Part shown: positions 23,107 to 34,540 of the stretch, piece by piece
Layout: each line of letters opens with the position of its first letter
How positions within the stretch are numbered: the first letter of the stretch is position 1
Origin: Beroe forskalii
Taxonomy: Eukaryota > Ctenophora > Nuda > Beroida > Beroidae
NCBI GenBank assembly: GCA_011033025.1
Contig: WFMF01000524.1
Coordinates: 1-64,000, forward strand
Direction: 5' to 3'
Length of the DNA: 64,000 bases
Program-made: the position numbers and the translations under genes
The notes under the pieces: generated by a model
The model's input: the letters and a program-made list of their open reading frames with translations, nothing else
Database searches by the model: none
What the model was told of the DNA's origin: nothing

Positions 23107-23541
23107 TCCGCTCCTTTCCACAGAGATAGTCGAGCACTGTGAGTGAAAGATTACCGAATCTTATTGTAGGTACTTACATACATACATACATACATACATA
23201 TGAGGAACAAAGTAAAACTGCGATGGTTCCCAACTTTAAGTTTCACGAAAAGTATGATGAGCTCCCGGATTTATCTGGTAGAGCACTGTTTGTGTGAAGA
23301 TCAACTGTCATTGTACATACATACATAAATACGCACGTTCCAGGAAGGAAGTGGGCGGTGAAAATGTCATCAATAAGCCACTTCGTGTTATGACAATGAC
23401 GTCATCTCAGATTTTAAGCTGCATCACGCATACACATGCTTACTACTTTACTAAACGATTAGATCGCCCTCATCCTCCCCTAATGTACTTATGTACAATA
23501 CGCATCACTCATCTAAGCATCATAATAGAAGGTAATATAAG

Positions 23542-24806
23542 TGGCAGATGCGCACCTTGCAATCAGCACCGATCAGCGTTGATCAGCGCCGACCCAACGC
23601 CGATCAGCGCTGATCGGCGCCGAGTTTGTGGGGGGGGGGGGGAGGGGCTTCTGTCCGGGAATCTTCCAGTTCATGAAATTGCCAAAACGGGACTATTGAA
23701 ATGCGCTGAGTGTAACGCATCGTGTTTTATTTGCATTCTGGAATTATGAATTGTATTTTAACTTTAAATGCTGGCAAACATCATCCACGGGTTTGAAAAA
23801 ACAAGGTTTTATTCAATCCTCCAACAAGTTTCAATAGCCCCTCCCACTTCTTATCCTATTGTTTCACGGAAATTTTTCATCACGAGCAAGAAAATTCAAG
23901 AAAAATACGAAAACAAGATTATTACAGTTAAAATGCGCTCAATACGTTTATACGCCTGGTGCTTGGTCTTGGAAGTATAGCCATAATTACCTAATTATAC
24001 GTGACTTAGAGACTGTAATTAGGTAATTAGGCATCTTGAAGTAGGTATAATATGATATACGTATATACCTTGTGCCCCAGGCAGACAATCCTGGACTGTA
24101 ATTGTAGGGCCATGCGACAAGTTTACAGCTTTTTCTAAGATAACTCCATAGGTGGTACAATATGGTGTATATTATATTTACCTGATTACGGAGTGAAACA
24201 CAAGGAAATAACTTTTAAGTTTTAATAGCCCGTCTAGACCATTTCATGATGAGTAGCACTTAATGTGGAGAGTGGAAGTGTGATTATTCCACCATTGCAG
24301 AGATGGAATGATGGTCGGTGACAATCACTGTATGTCCTACTCCTAGTCAGACACAGTACCATGAAAACTTCGAAAATGCAGTCGCATATTTTTGTAGAAA
24401 GGGAACACAGACTCCACCGCATAAGATGGGTCTAAAAGCTTATTTTTCTCCGCACTCTCATCAAAGAGCTAAATTTCAAATTCTCATTTCTCATCGGCGG
24501 TCGTCGGCGCTGATCAGCGCCGATCGACGATTAATCAGCGCTGATGGCCCAAAATCAGCGCCGACCAAAAAACCTGTATAAGAGCCTTTACAAGCGCCAC
24601 TTTCCTTCATCGGCGCCGATAAGCACCGATCAGCGCTGATTTTGGCCTTTGGGCCATCAGCGCTGATCGGCTTTGATTGATCGTCGATCGGCCCTGGTCA
24701 GCGCCGACGAAAAATCAAAATTTTTCTATCGGCGCTGATCAGCGCTGATCGGGCCCGATCAGTGCTGATCAGCGCCAATCGGCGCTGATTGCAAGTCAAC
24801 ATCTGC
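23542..24806. mobile_element. MITE-like element with GATCAGCGC-rich ends
   Basis: GGCAGATG with TTGCAATCAGC begins at 23542 and is mirrored by GCTGATTGCAA with CATCTGCC ending at 24806. Inside each end, and again at 24495-24560, are clusters of the palindrome GATCAGCGCTGATC and its variants. A G-run lies at 23628-23642. No transposase was recognised, and I could not define a target duplication. Confidence 0.65.
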
Positions 24807-25907
24807 CTTAAAGACAAGGTAAGCCCGAGTTGGGGCCATGAGTCATTTGCTGGTTGCGTGGAATACTTTCTGTCCTATTCAAACCACCGGATTTGGTATG
24901 GTTGGGGGGGGGGGGGCTTCTGGCCACATCCAGGCTGCTCCATAGTCTGCGGGAGATCGAGACAGAACCTCTGATGGTAAGAGCTTATCAGAGGGGTCCT
25001 GTTTTCTCGCGGGCAGATTGAGCATTTCAGATCTGACAGTGATTTTGCGACACTGAGGAATTAGAAAAATCTTGTACGGCATTTTGTTATCAGTCAGATC
25101 CGGTCGCTGGATGCAAGTTGCATTTAGCTATCATGAATCAAATTTCATCCTCCATACATGACTTAGGAATTGCAGAAGGCTTTTTTATAATATCATTTGC
25201 ATTAGACTAGCGCCAAAATGAAGCTCTGAACTTCTGAATATTCTACAGGCATGCGCTCCATCGAATTATAAAATAATGAATAATAAATAATAGATAATGA
25301 ATAATGATAAAAGAATATCCTAATATTTCGAGCAGTAGTGACTTTTGAACAGTTCGAATTCTCAGTGTTACTATTTGTGGAAAATTTTTGGGACCTGTTT
25401 TCCTGAAAAATCACAGAAGAGTCCAAAAGTAATTACACTTTTGAAATATTTTCTCATTGATGTAGATTTAATCCAATTCAAAGTTCTTTTTCTTATTTTT
25501 ATCTACATACTACAGTACGAAAGTGCTAATCATGATCAGCAATCATCCGTGTCTCTTATGAGTGAATTAGATTTTAATTTTCCGTTATCACATCATGATG
25601 ATTGTCAAATTCCAGCCGTTAAGATCATCACTCAATCCCAGCATACTTCTTGTCCAATAAGAGACGGAGAGGCCTCTTCCACGGACGCCCCATTTGGAGT
25701 GCAGGGTACCAGTGGAAGAGGCCCAAGGAACACTGCTCAAGGGAATCGTATAAATACTCCCAGAACTGCAGGTCTTTTTGTCAGTGCCCGGGGGAATCGA
25801 ATCATTTGAAAAAACCCCCATTAGTATCGATCCTTCTGTTATTCCTGTGCCTTTTTGCGATAAAATTTCAGTATTTAAACTATTAATATTACCTTAATAT
25901 TACCTTA
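24807..25907. other. No recognised gene
   Basis: Includes a G-run at 24904-24917. The frames at 25345-25809 and 25588-25886 overlap on opposite strands and show no motif. Confidence 0.35.
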
Positions 25908-26127
25908 AAAGTCGATATTTCGATAATTTTTCTTTCGTGTATTTGAACTCAATTGAAATTGCTGATTTTTGAAGCTGAAAATTTGACTCAAATTTACGCC
26001 AAATATTTAAATGAATAAATTCATTTAAATAATTGGCGTAAATTCGAGTCAAATTTTCAGCTTCAAAAATCAGCAATTTCAATTGAGTTCAAATACAAAA
26101 AAGAAAAATTATCGAAATATCGACTTT
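25908..26127. repeat. 220-bp palindrome
   Basis: AAAGTCGAT at 25908 is mirrored by ATCGACTTT ending at 26127. The arms run about 100 bases through AATTGAAATTGCTGA and AAATTTGACTC to a centre at about 26010. The TTAA-like flanks fit a MITE target, but this is not decisive. The right arm end is also present at 33303. Confidence 0.85.
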
Positions 26128-26600
26128 AAACCTTGAGTGGTCCTTGCTCCTTACCCTTATAATTTCAAATATTGAGGTATAAATTTGAAGTTATTTTGGG
26201 AAAAAATCTTAACTGGTAATTTTGAAATTTGATGGGAAAAATAAGTTTTGTCATTGATTGGGAACGAAAATGGAAGAAAATAATATTTTGAATTCTTATA
26301 TTCCTTTTCCATGGGCATGGAAGGAATATAAGATAGGTATACAATCAAAATATACGAACAAAATATACAAAATTTACTGCCTGCTCAGTCGATGCCTCTT
26401 TTTTGCAAAAAGGGGAAACCTGGAAAACACACTGAAACAACAGTGGAAAAGGGTTGCCAAAAATATAATTTGAGACTTATACACAATCCACTTGAACAAG
26501 TGTATCCCCTGAACTTGTATTAATTTGAGACTTAAATATATATACAGTTTGAGCTATATAATAATTACATGACACTACAGGAATTGACAAAGGAGTCATC

Positions 26601-26927
26601 ATGTCCGAACAAAATCATGTCACTAGTGCAAGTTTTGACAGCTCTTTTCCCTCGAAGAATAGACTGGGAATTTCAATAACGTTTGAAACCGGGAGAAAGA
26701 CACAACTGACGCTGCAAGGTCCATGTAAAGTTGAAGACGTGCATCTCTTGAAAGCGGACAACCTAAATCAGGATCCTATAACAGACGTTACTTTCTTGGC
26801 TTTCGACAAAACTAGGGATTTCAACTTGATCGATCCCCAGATGAATAGAAGCATTCGCTTCACAATTACCCCGTTGCCTCCTAGTAACTACACTGTTGTA
26901 CAAAGTATTGACGTAGCAAGAAGTTAA
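26601..26927 (+). CDS. Hypothetical protein, 108 aa (copy 1)
   Basis: An intact frame starting MSEQNHVTSASFDSSFPSKN and ending VQSIDVARS. A near-identical intact frame of 109 codons is at 33769-34098. I do not recognise the family. The protein has no signal peptide or membrane segment, alternates short hydrophobic strands with polar loops (LGISITFETG, IRFTITPLPPSNYTVV) and looks beta-rich. TATA-like ATATATATAC lies about 60 bases upstream. The two copies differ in one short block (FNLIDPQMN here, FPVPKSNSMN in the other) without breaking the frame. Frame conservation in two copies supports coding, but the duplication may be too young for that to mean much. It could also be an exon. Confidence 0.4.
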   Translation: MSEQNHVTSASFDSSFPSKNRLGISITFETGRKTQLTLQGPCKVEDVHLLKADNLNQDPITDVTFLAFDKTRDFNLIDPQMNRSIRFTITPLPPSNYTVVQSIDVARS

Positions 26928-27369
26928 CTCTCATATCGTCTGGAAGTGTCATTGAAGAACATTGATTGTACTAGGAGCTCTTCTTCGGCAGTAAATTATT
27001 AAGTAATCATTTTAATTTTTATACATTTTTGAACAAAAACTGGAGAAAATGTGAACAGTTATTATATATTAGAATTAGAAATTATCATATTATTTCCTTT
27101 TAATACTTTTTATTTTTTATCAGTAGTGTATCCTGATATAAGAAGTGTGCACTTTACAATTTATTAAGTAAATTCTTTCCAATTATAGATTTATAGTATA
27201 GCGTAATTATCAATTAATCCCAGCATTCATACATTTGTTTTCAATTGCCTCCCTCTAAGCTGAATGAAATGAATATCGGGAATTGGGAACATTGAGCTCA
27301 TCAAGGAATCTTTACCCCATGGACAAGGCAAGACCTTCATTTCCAAAATTATTGAAGCAATAAGTAAAA

Positions 27370-28162
27370 CCTTACGAGATAAAATTATAATTATATGCGG
27401 ACAATAATTCTGGGTATTGAAATTTTGGGGTACAAAAATTGTAGATATTTTGGCAAATGGGTACGTCAGCGCAAGGCTTAAATTTAATTAAGCTCAAATG
27501 AGCGCAAATTGGCGCAAATGGGCGCAATTATTTGCGCTCTAGACCCTGAAAATGACTGGTTGCTCATGAGCGCAAAAATTTTTGCGCCCAGCATCGTCCA
27601 TTTGCGCTAGTTTACACTCTTTTGCGCCCATTTAGCGCTCAAAGCGCAAATGGGCGCAAAATTCAAATACTGAAAAATCGGCGCAAATGAGCGCTTATTT
27701 TTTATGGGCGTAAAAATATTTGCGCTTTTTTCTGCTCAGTTCTGCTGAGCGCAAATTTACAAATTTGCGCTCAGTGGTGTTGAGCGCAAAACATGATTTC
27801 ATGGGTTAGGGTCTGGGTTATGGTTAGGGTCAAGGTTAAGGTGAGGGCAACTGCAAAGTGCGCAAATGAGCACAAATGATCGCATTTGAAATCAAAATTT
27901 GCGCTCATTTGAAATGAGCGCAAATGAGCCCAAGTGAGTGCTCAATTTTTCTGAGCTCAATTGGGCGCAATTGAGCGCAAAAATAAGAATTTTTCTTGAG
28001 TCACTTTTGCACTCTGAGCGCTCTGAGCGGTGACTGAACGCAAATTTGCGCTCAGACAAGCCTTGCGCTAAATAAGTACCCATTTACCGAATTTTTTTGG
28101 ATGGTGCTCATGTTGCTAGCATAAAATCCCCGAATTTCGGTCCCTATAAATATATCTCGTAA
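27370..28162. mobile_element. Nested MITEs: CCTTACGAGA-ended outer, GCGCAAAT-rich inner (copy 1)
   Basis: The outer element has ends CCTTACGAGATA (27370) and ATCTCGTAAG (to 28162) and shares GGTACAAAAATT and AATCCCCGAATTTCG blocks with the intact family member at 43730-43927. The inner element, about 27452-28090, has inverted ends GGGTAC..AGCGCAAGGCTT and AAGCCTTGCGCT..GTACCC. It is packed with GCGCAAATG words in both orientations. A second copy is at 34541-35369. Confidence 0.7.
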
Positions 28163-28215
28163 GCAGGCAAAAACTGTAAAATTCACTGAGTGAATAATGC
28201 CTGTTGTCTAAAGGT

Positions 28216-28358
28216 AATTGTAAACTATCCCGGCTCTCTAAAACCTTGCAGTGTTTATTCAGTTTGACGAAAGCTCTATTAAATCTTTTAAATCTTTCTA
28301 GTTTCTTCAAACTGAATAAACAGAGGGTTTTGAAGGGAGATCGGATAGTTTACAAATT
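28216..28358. repeat. Small inverted-repeat element
   Basis: AATTGTAAACTATCC at 28216 is mirrored by GGATAGTTTACAAATT ending at 28358. Inside it, GTGTTTATTCAGTTTG is mirrored by CAAACTGAATAAAC. The copy at ~35411-35540 has the same structure. Confidence 0.7.
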
Positions 28359-29626
28359 CTAAACTAAGAAACTGGTATGGTGAATGATTTAAATTGAGAT
28401 ATGAATTTAAAATGAATTGAATGTGAATGTTATCCAGTGAAAACTCTTGCGCCCAGAAATCCTTGAGTGGGCAAACACCTACTACTACACACATCCGTAG
28501 CCTCTGAGAAGCTATACGACATCAGACCAAATTCATTTGCAGCGTAGTTTAGACATATTATGTTCAGGTAAAAGAATATGGGCATATATCAAGGGGTTCA
28601 GGGGGCAGGGCTTTCTTAGGGAACACTTTGGGCAAAGCATATTAAACAGGATGGGTGTAAAAAATTGACAAATCAAAGCATAACCTGTAATTTAAGCAAA
28701 ATTTAAGCAATTCACGGTTATAAGTGGTGTTTTCAGTTCCTAGCTAATTATTCAAGAAGTATTTAGAAGTAGATCAGCAGGACCAAAATATGCCAGTCTC
28801 TACTCTCTCATGTATAAACGACGGCGACGGAAGAATTTACCACAAAAAGCAGCTCCACATATTGAACTTCAACAGATCAAGCTATAACGCCAATTTGATG
28901 AATACAATTATTAATATGCACCGTCAGGAGCACTAGTACTTGTGATAAATGGGGTAATGGGGTATAATATCGGCATTTTCGTTGCCAGACGTTGCCTGGC
29001 CCCCTCCAGAGAGTCTGGCAACATTTTTGCATATACTATATAAAAACCAATTTGGCAACATTGATGCAAAATGACTGAAAGTAATATAAAAAGGAAACGT
29101 AAGGAGCGAACAAATCCTTTGATTCCTATAATAATCGGCTGTAAGATATATTTTTGTGGGATGAAGGCTGAGGCAATAGACAAGGGAAAACTGTTTTAAC
29201 TACATTATCACTCTGATGAATGTGACAGGGTCTTAACAAGGTGCTCAATGATCATTCGCCACAATCTGAGTGAAAAAAAAGAAAAAAGTATGGCTATTGG
29301 CTGTTGGAATATAAGCATGAAGAAAATTAAAAAGCAAGAAAATATAAATTCATCATTCTAAAATACGAGACTGCTCGCTAAGGTTGGTACACATCAGATA
29401 ACAATTCAATGACTGAAGCTCATAGGATTGGTTATACTGCAGAGCCTGGAAGGAAATATATGTATTGATCATTATGATTAGGGTATAATACATTGTTGTA
29501 ACTGTGTAATAAATATGGACATAATTAATATTATAATTGCTTGATAACGATATAATCGCCAAAAATGGTGCTGCGGTGGAAAAAAGATCTTTCTCCACTC
29601 TCCGGGGTCAATCCCATTTTTGGTTT

Positions 29627-30246
29627 CCCCGCGCGACTTGCCCGCGCGACGCGCCCTGACCGCCGCCTTGCCCACCTGCCCCATGCTTACCCGACGCGCG
29701 CGACTCCCCCCCGGGGCCCAACGCGCCCAACCGGCCCCGCCGCCTTGCCGCCCCGCCGGGGAACCCCGCCGCCCCCGCGCCGCCGCGACCCGCGCCGCCC
29801 TTTCCCCAAACCCTTTTTTTTCAACCCGCCGCCGCCGCGCGCGCTTGCCCCGCCCCGCGCGCGCGCCGCGCGCCCGCGCGCCCCCCCCACCGGCCCTAAG
29901 TTCTGGGTTTCTTCCCGGGCTTCCCCACTTGCCTTCGCCGCCGCCTTTTTCTCGCCGCGGCCCTTTCCGCCGCGCGCCTTGCCCCTTTCTTGCCCTTGCC
30001 CCGCCCGCCGCCGCCGCCGCCACTTTCTTTACGCCCTTTCTGAAAATTTCTCTTTAACTTTCCGCCGCAAATTTCTAAGTTGCGCGCCGCAGGGGACTTG
30101 GACGCCGCGCTTCTGCCGCCTTTTGCTCGCGCCGCGCGCGCGCCCGGGGCGCGCGCGCGCGCGCCCTAAGTTCTTGCGCCTTGCCCCCGCGCGCGCGCCG
30201 CGCGCGCGCCGCTTGCCCGCGCCTTTCCGCCCCCGCCCGACTCGCG
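29627..30246. other. GC-rich corrupted sequence before gap
   Basis: About 620 bases of runs such as CCGCCGCCTTGCCC with no codon or repeat logic end at the N gap. In copy 2 the equivalent position (41945 onward) is an ACTT/ACTG tetranucleotide tract with CG runs. This block is probably a badly called version of that tract rather than a CpG island. The long proline/arginine/alanine-rich frames on both strands should not be annotated as genes. Confidence 0.6.
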
Positions 30247-30346
30247 NNNNNNNNNNNNNNNNNNNNNNNNNNNNNNNNNNNNNNNNNNNNNNNNNNNNNN
30301 NNNNNNNNNNNNNNNNNNNNNNNNNNNNNNNNNNNNNNNNNNNNNN
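30247..30346. other. Scaffold gap, 100 Ns
   Basis: Exactly 100 Ns, the conventional unknown-size gap. Order and distance across it are not established. Confidence 0.99.
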
Positions 30347-30356
30347 AAAAATTTTT

Positions 30357-32164
30357 GGGGTGATATTTTTCAATTCAAAACCAAGAAACTGGTATGGTGA
30401 ACGATTTAAATTGATTCATTTAAAATGAATTGAATGTGAATGTTATCCAGTGAAAACTCGTGCTTAAAATCCTTGAATGGGCAAACACCTACTATCTACA
30501 CTACACATCCGTCCCAGCCGGCACAAAAACGAAACCAAAAATAAACCAAGAAAAACGTTTTTCTTTGGTTTTATTTTAGTTTTTCATCAAACGTTATTTC
30601 TAAACGTTTTTAATACGTTTAAGAGACGGATCTGTAGAAACGTTTACAAAAACCAAAATTAAACCTTTCTGGATACTTTTATTTTTGGTTTATAATTATA
30701 TATAACGTTTTCTACAAAACATTAATAAACGTATGTGGAACGTTAAATTATGGTTTGAGAAAACTGATTTGTGGATTGAAGTTTCATTCCATAAAAACCT
30801 CAAGTAAACGTTCAAACTATGTATTTTTCGTTCGAAAACCTGTTTATCTAAGACACAAACCTCATGTAGCACCCGGCCAATAAAATTTAATCAGCACAAT
30901 AACCATGGAATCCTCCTGGACTCGCGACGGGAAGATCCAAGGAAACCACGAGTCCCAAACCGAGTTGGGACTCGACGGTACCCTGAATAACAACACTGGT
31001 CAGGAGGAAGTCTCTTCCAGTTCCCGTATCCATGTTGGCAACACCAATCTGCTCTCGGCATATTGGTCCTCCTGGGCAGGGGAGGCATGGATTCGTTTCC
31101 ATCCCAGCGGGAGGCCGGAGATCCGATGCTGGGGACTCAGCTTGGATCTCTTGACTGAGTAGACTACACTTGTCAAACTTCACTGCCGTCTTGCAGTACA
31201 GTTGACTTCGTCGGGCCACTTACTGTTAAACACAGCATTGAAAGTTCATATTTCCTCCGCCACACTGCAGATTTTCTAGCGAGAATTTAACGCGTGATCT
31301 TTGTACACTATATAACTATAATTATACCCCTCCCAAGCTTGATTTAGCGACCGTGTAAGTTCGGTTATACGGTTTTCACTGAATTACAGTGCGAAAAAGC
31401 TTAAAATTAAATTTGATTTTATAAAGGAGCACTCAAAAAATCTACTTAAGCCTTGAATCCGGACGAGGGTCGTCAGACCCGAGTGGGAAGAAATACTGTT
31501 GTTTGGCCGTAGAATAGACGGTCTCAGCTGTTTCCGGTCGGGGTATAATCCGGTTCCATGATCTCAGCTGTGACCGTATACCTACGATAATGAACTCGGC
31601 ACGCCTCGTCCATTATCCAACTTATAGTCTCGGCTGTCGCCTCGAGTATACGGTCACCACTTAGACATGTAACCGCTCAGTATACAAGGCCCAAAACTGC
31701 AAAAGAGTCGGCGCTGAATTACCTCCCTTAAAATTGGATGAGGCCGTTCAAACACATGCAACTCCTCCGAACACACTTCGGGTTCACGTAACTCATTATA
31801 TCGTAACGTTTAATGCCTGAATAAATCAAAAGTAGCGAGTTCAATAAGTTCTACAAAACGTCCGTGCTAACTCAGGTGCAAAATTGTAGCATTGGAACCT
31901 AATTTCACGCACATTAATCGTATTTGGACTTGTTTTAACAAAATCAAGTCGAAAATCTCATGTATATATTGATTTCTTGAAATGCCCTAATTTCTACAAA
32001 ACTTCCGCATGAACTCACGTGCAGCATAATTTCAACTCTTATTTTCCATCATTTTTGACTAATGGACACCAGTACACCATGACAAGGTCACTATAGCATA
32101 TCACTAAATGCGGTAGCAGAACGTTTTTTCGCCGAAAACCTATTTCAATCATTTTGCAGCTCAA
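30357..32164. repeat. Duplicated segment, partial copy (1b)
   Basis: It matches about 35525-37990 of copy 2, including the start of the CCCAGCCGGCAC-ended insertion (from 30513). It carries one copy of the ~300-bp block that is triplicated at 36576-37530. It stops at an LTR fragment at 32165. Open frames here on both strands, e.g. 30887-31219, carry no known motif. Confidence 0.85.
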
Positions 32165-33302
32165 TGAAGTAGGAGCTCGCTAGCTGGGTAGTGACAGAGG
32201 GGGCGAGAGGCAGCAAAGCCTTGAGATGTGCAGGTCGTTAGCTTGTCCGCGGGTATGCTAGTTTCCTGATCAGCTCGGTGTATGCGGGGGACGGTGGGGC
32301 CGGCGCCATGAGCACACCAGAAGACTGGCGGACGACACTCCAACCAAGTTAAGTTTGATGTTGTGTAATGTGTTGTCTCCACACGCATTATGTCTACATC
32401 CATTCACTCCACCAACTAACCCCAAGTACCCCCGGACAAGCTAACACTCCGACATTCTCAAGGTTTGTGTGTTAGTATTTTAATGCATCTCATGGCTTGC
32501 CATCTATCTACTTATTCCAGTATCTATTTAACACTATCAACCCAGATACTGCAATACCGTCTTTGCTTCCTTTGATATCAGTGCTAAGTTTACTAGTCTG
32601 ATCATAGTTTCCCTGATACCAGAGCATAGTTCTGAGCCTGGTTTGATGTTTCTTGTCCTGTTCTGTTTCATCTGACGATGGCCAAAAGGATACAATGTAG
32701 TCACCAATACGAGTGCAATAGCATATACATTATCTAAACTATATATTCAGTCCCAAAGTATTGACAGTGAAATCATCACCCCTTTGAAATGCTCGACCAT
32801 TAGCATATATCATATCTGTAATTATCTGTAATTTTCTTTATTGCCGAAGATATGGCAGTGAATTCATCACCCTTTCGTTGTGCCCTGTTACCTGCACTTC
32901 TCTTTCTCATGTGTTTTTCTTGCTCTGCTCAAGCAGACCAGCTTTTTTGTCTTACTTAGAGCACTTTGAAGAAGCAGTATTGGTGACTATGTCTAAGTTC
33001 CGATCCATCCCTTAGGTAATCATTTACTTTTAGAATACCATTTTACTTTCTGATTGAATAATAAGATTTGTTTTTTCTGGCAAGCTGTGAGATGCTCCCC
33101 TCCTGCCCCTTTTTACCCTATTTTAAGCCCCCAATTTTGGACACCTTGACAGGTGTATGATCACTCAGTCACTTGTCCTCTCCATTAACATCAGCTCACA
33201 CGTAACTGTTCGTCAGTTTGTTTGTGGCCTTTCTCTGTGAGTTTTTTTTTGTGGACTTACTCTGAAATTTTTCGTCGAAATGCCACTTTAAAACTCGTTT
33301 TC
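32165..33302 (+). repeat. Truncated copia-order LTR fragment
   Basis: This is the inverted copy of about 16855-17977, starting TGAAGTAGGAGC at the true LTR start but lacking the last ~400 bp of the LTR. The flank on the left is the duplicated segment. On the right it joins abruptly to the start of copy 2. The 3' truncation without a second LTR end suggests a deletion or a misjoin. Confidence 0.75.
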
Positions 33303-33768
33303 AATTTCCATTGAATTCATATACACAAAAGAAAAACTATCGAAATATTGACCTTAATCCTTAAACCTTATGTGAAGTTGGTCCTTTTCCTGGTAATTTC
33401 AAACTAACGATTCGAAGTTAATTTGGGAAAAATGGAAATTTTGAAATTTTAATGGGAAAATAAGTTTTGTCATTGATTGGGAACGAAAATGGAAGAAAAT
33501 AATATTTTGAATTCTTATATTCCTCTTCCATGGGCATGGAAAAGGAATATAAGATAGGTATACAATCAAAATATACAAACAAAATATACAAAATTTACTG
33601 TCTGCTCAGTCGATGCCTCTTTTTTGCAAAAAGGGGAAACCTGGAAAACACACTGAAACAACAGTGGAAAAGGGTTGCCAAAAATATAATTTGAGACTTA
33701 AATATATATATACAGTTTGAGCTATATAACAATTACATCAAATTTGAGGAATTGACAAAGGAGTCATC

Positions 33769-34098
33769 ATGTCCGAACAAAATCATGTCACTAGTGCAAG
33801 TTTTGACAGCTCTTTTCCCTCGAAGAATAGACTGGGAATTTCAATAACGTTTGAAACCGGGAGAAAGACACAACTGACGCTGCAAGGTGGATGTAAAGTT
33901 GAAGACGTGCATCTCTTGAAAGCGGACAACCTAAATCAGGATCCTATAACAGACGTTACTTTCTTGGCTTTCGACAAAACTAGGGATTTCCCGGTCCCCA
34001 AGAGTAACTCGATGAATAGAAGCATTCGCTTCACAATTACCCCGTTGCCTCCTAGTAACTACACTGTTGTACAAAGTATTGACGTAGCAAGAAGTTAA
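33769..34098 (+). CDS. Hypothetical protein, 109 aa (copy 2)
   Basis: Second intact copy of the small protein at 26601, with the same start context (GAGTCATC before ATG) and the same end. It differs in GGCKVED versus GPCKVED and in the block before MNRSIRF. Both versions keep the frame. No family is recognised; the same beta-rich pattern is visible. The upstream TATA-like tract is also conserved. Confidence 0.4.
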   Translation: MSEQNHVTSASFDSSFPSKNRLGISITFETGRKTQLTLQGGCKVEDVHLLKADNLNQDPITDVTFLAFDKTRDFPVPKSNSMNRSIRFTITPLPPSNYTVVQSIDVARS

Positions 34099-34540
34099 CT
34101 CTCATATCGTCTGGAAGTGTCATTGAAGAACATTGATTGTACTAGGAGCTCTTCTTCGGCAGTAAATTATTAAGTAATCATTTTAATTTTTATACATTTT
34201 TGAACAAAAACTGGAGAAAATGTGAACAGTTATTATATATTAGAATTAGAAATTATCATATTATTTCCTTTTAATACTTTTTATTTTTTATCAGTAGTGT
34301 ATCCTGATATAAGAAGTGTGCACTTTACAATTTATTAAGTAAATTCTTTCCAATTATAGATTTATAGTATAGCGTAATTATCAATTAATCCCAGCATTCA
34401 TACATTTGTTTTCAATTGCCTCTCTCTAAGTTGAATGAAATGAATATCGGGAATTGGGAACATTGAGCTCATCAAGGAATCTTTACCCCATGGGCAGGGG
34501 AACACCTTCATTTCCAAAATTATTGAAGCAATAAGTAAAA

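Larger units (their letters stand above)
26081..29626. repeat. Multi-kb duplicated segment, copy 1 (lacks two insertions)
   Basis: It matches 33303-35678, 38903-39895 and 41871-41945 in the same order at high identity. Compared with copy 2 it has empty sites at about 28498 (where copy 2 carries 35679-38902) and at about 29535 (where copy 2 carries 39896-41870). It contains the 108-codon ORF at 26601. It runs into corrupted sequence at 29627. Confidence 0.85.

Noticed and set aside
23567..23640. Chi-like or origin-type palindrome cluster
   Set aside because: The GATCAGCGC words are confined to the ends and middle of one inverted-repeat element, so the transposon explanation is enough.
29478..30428. 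Long Pro/Arg/Ala-rich open frames on both strands near the gap
   Set aside because: GC-rich sequence rarely has stop codons. The block looks like corrupted simple repeat, and one frame runs through the Ns.
30887..31219. Minus-strand 110-codon frame (MARRSQLYCKTAVKFDK...) and its homologue at 36068-36400
   Set aside because: The two copies differ by frame-changing indels, overlap antisense frames of similar length, and show no domain, so coding is not supported.
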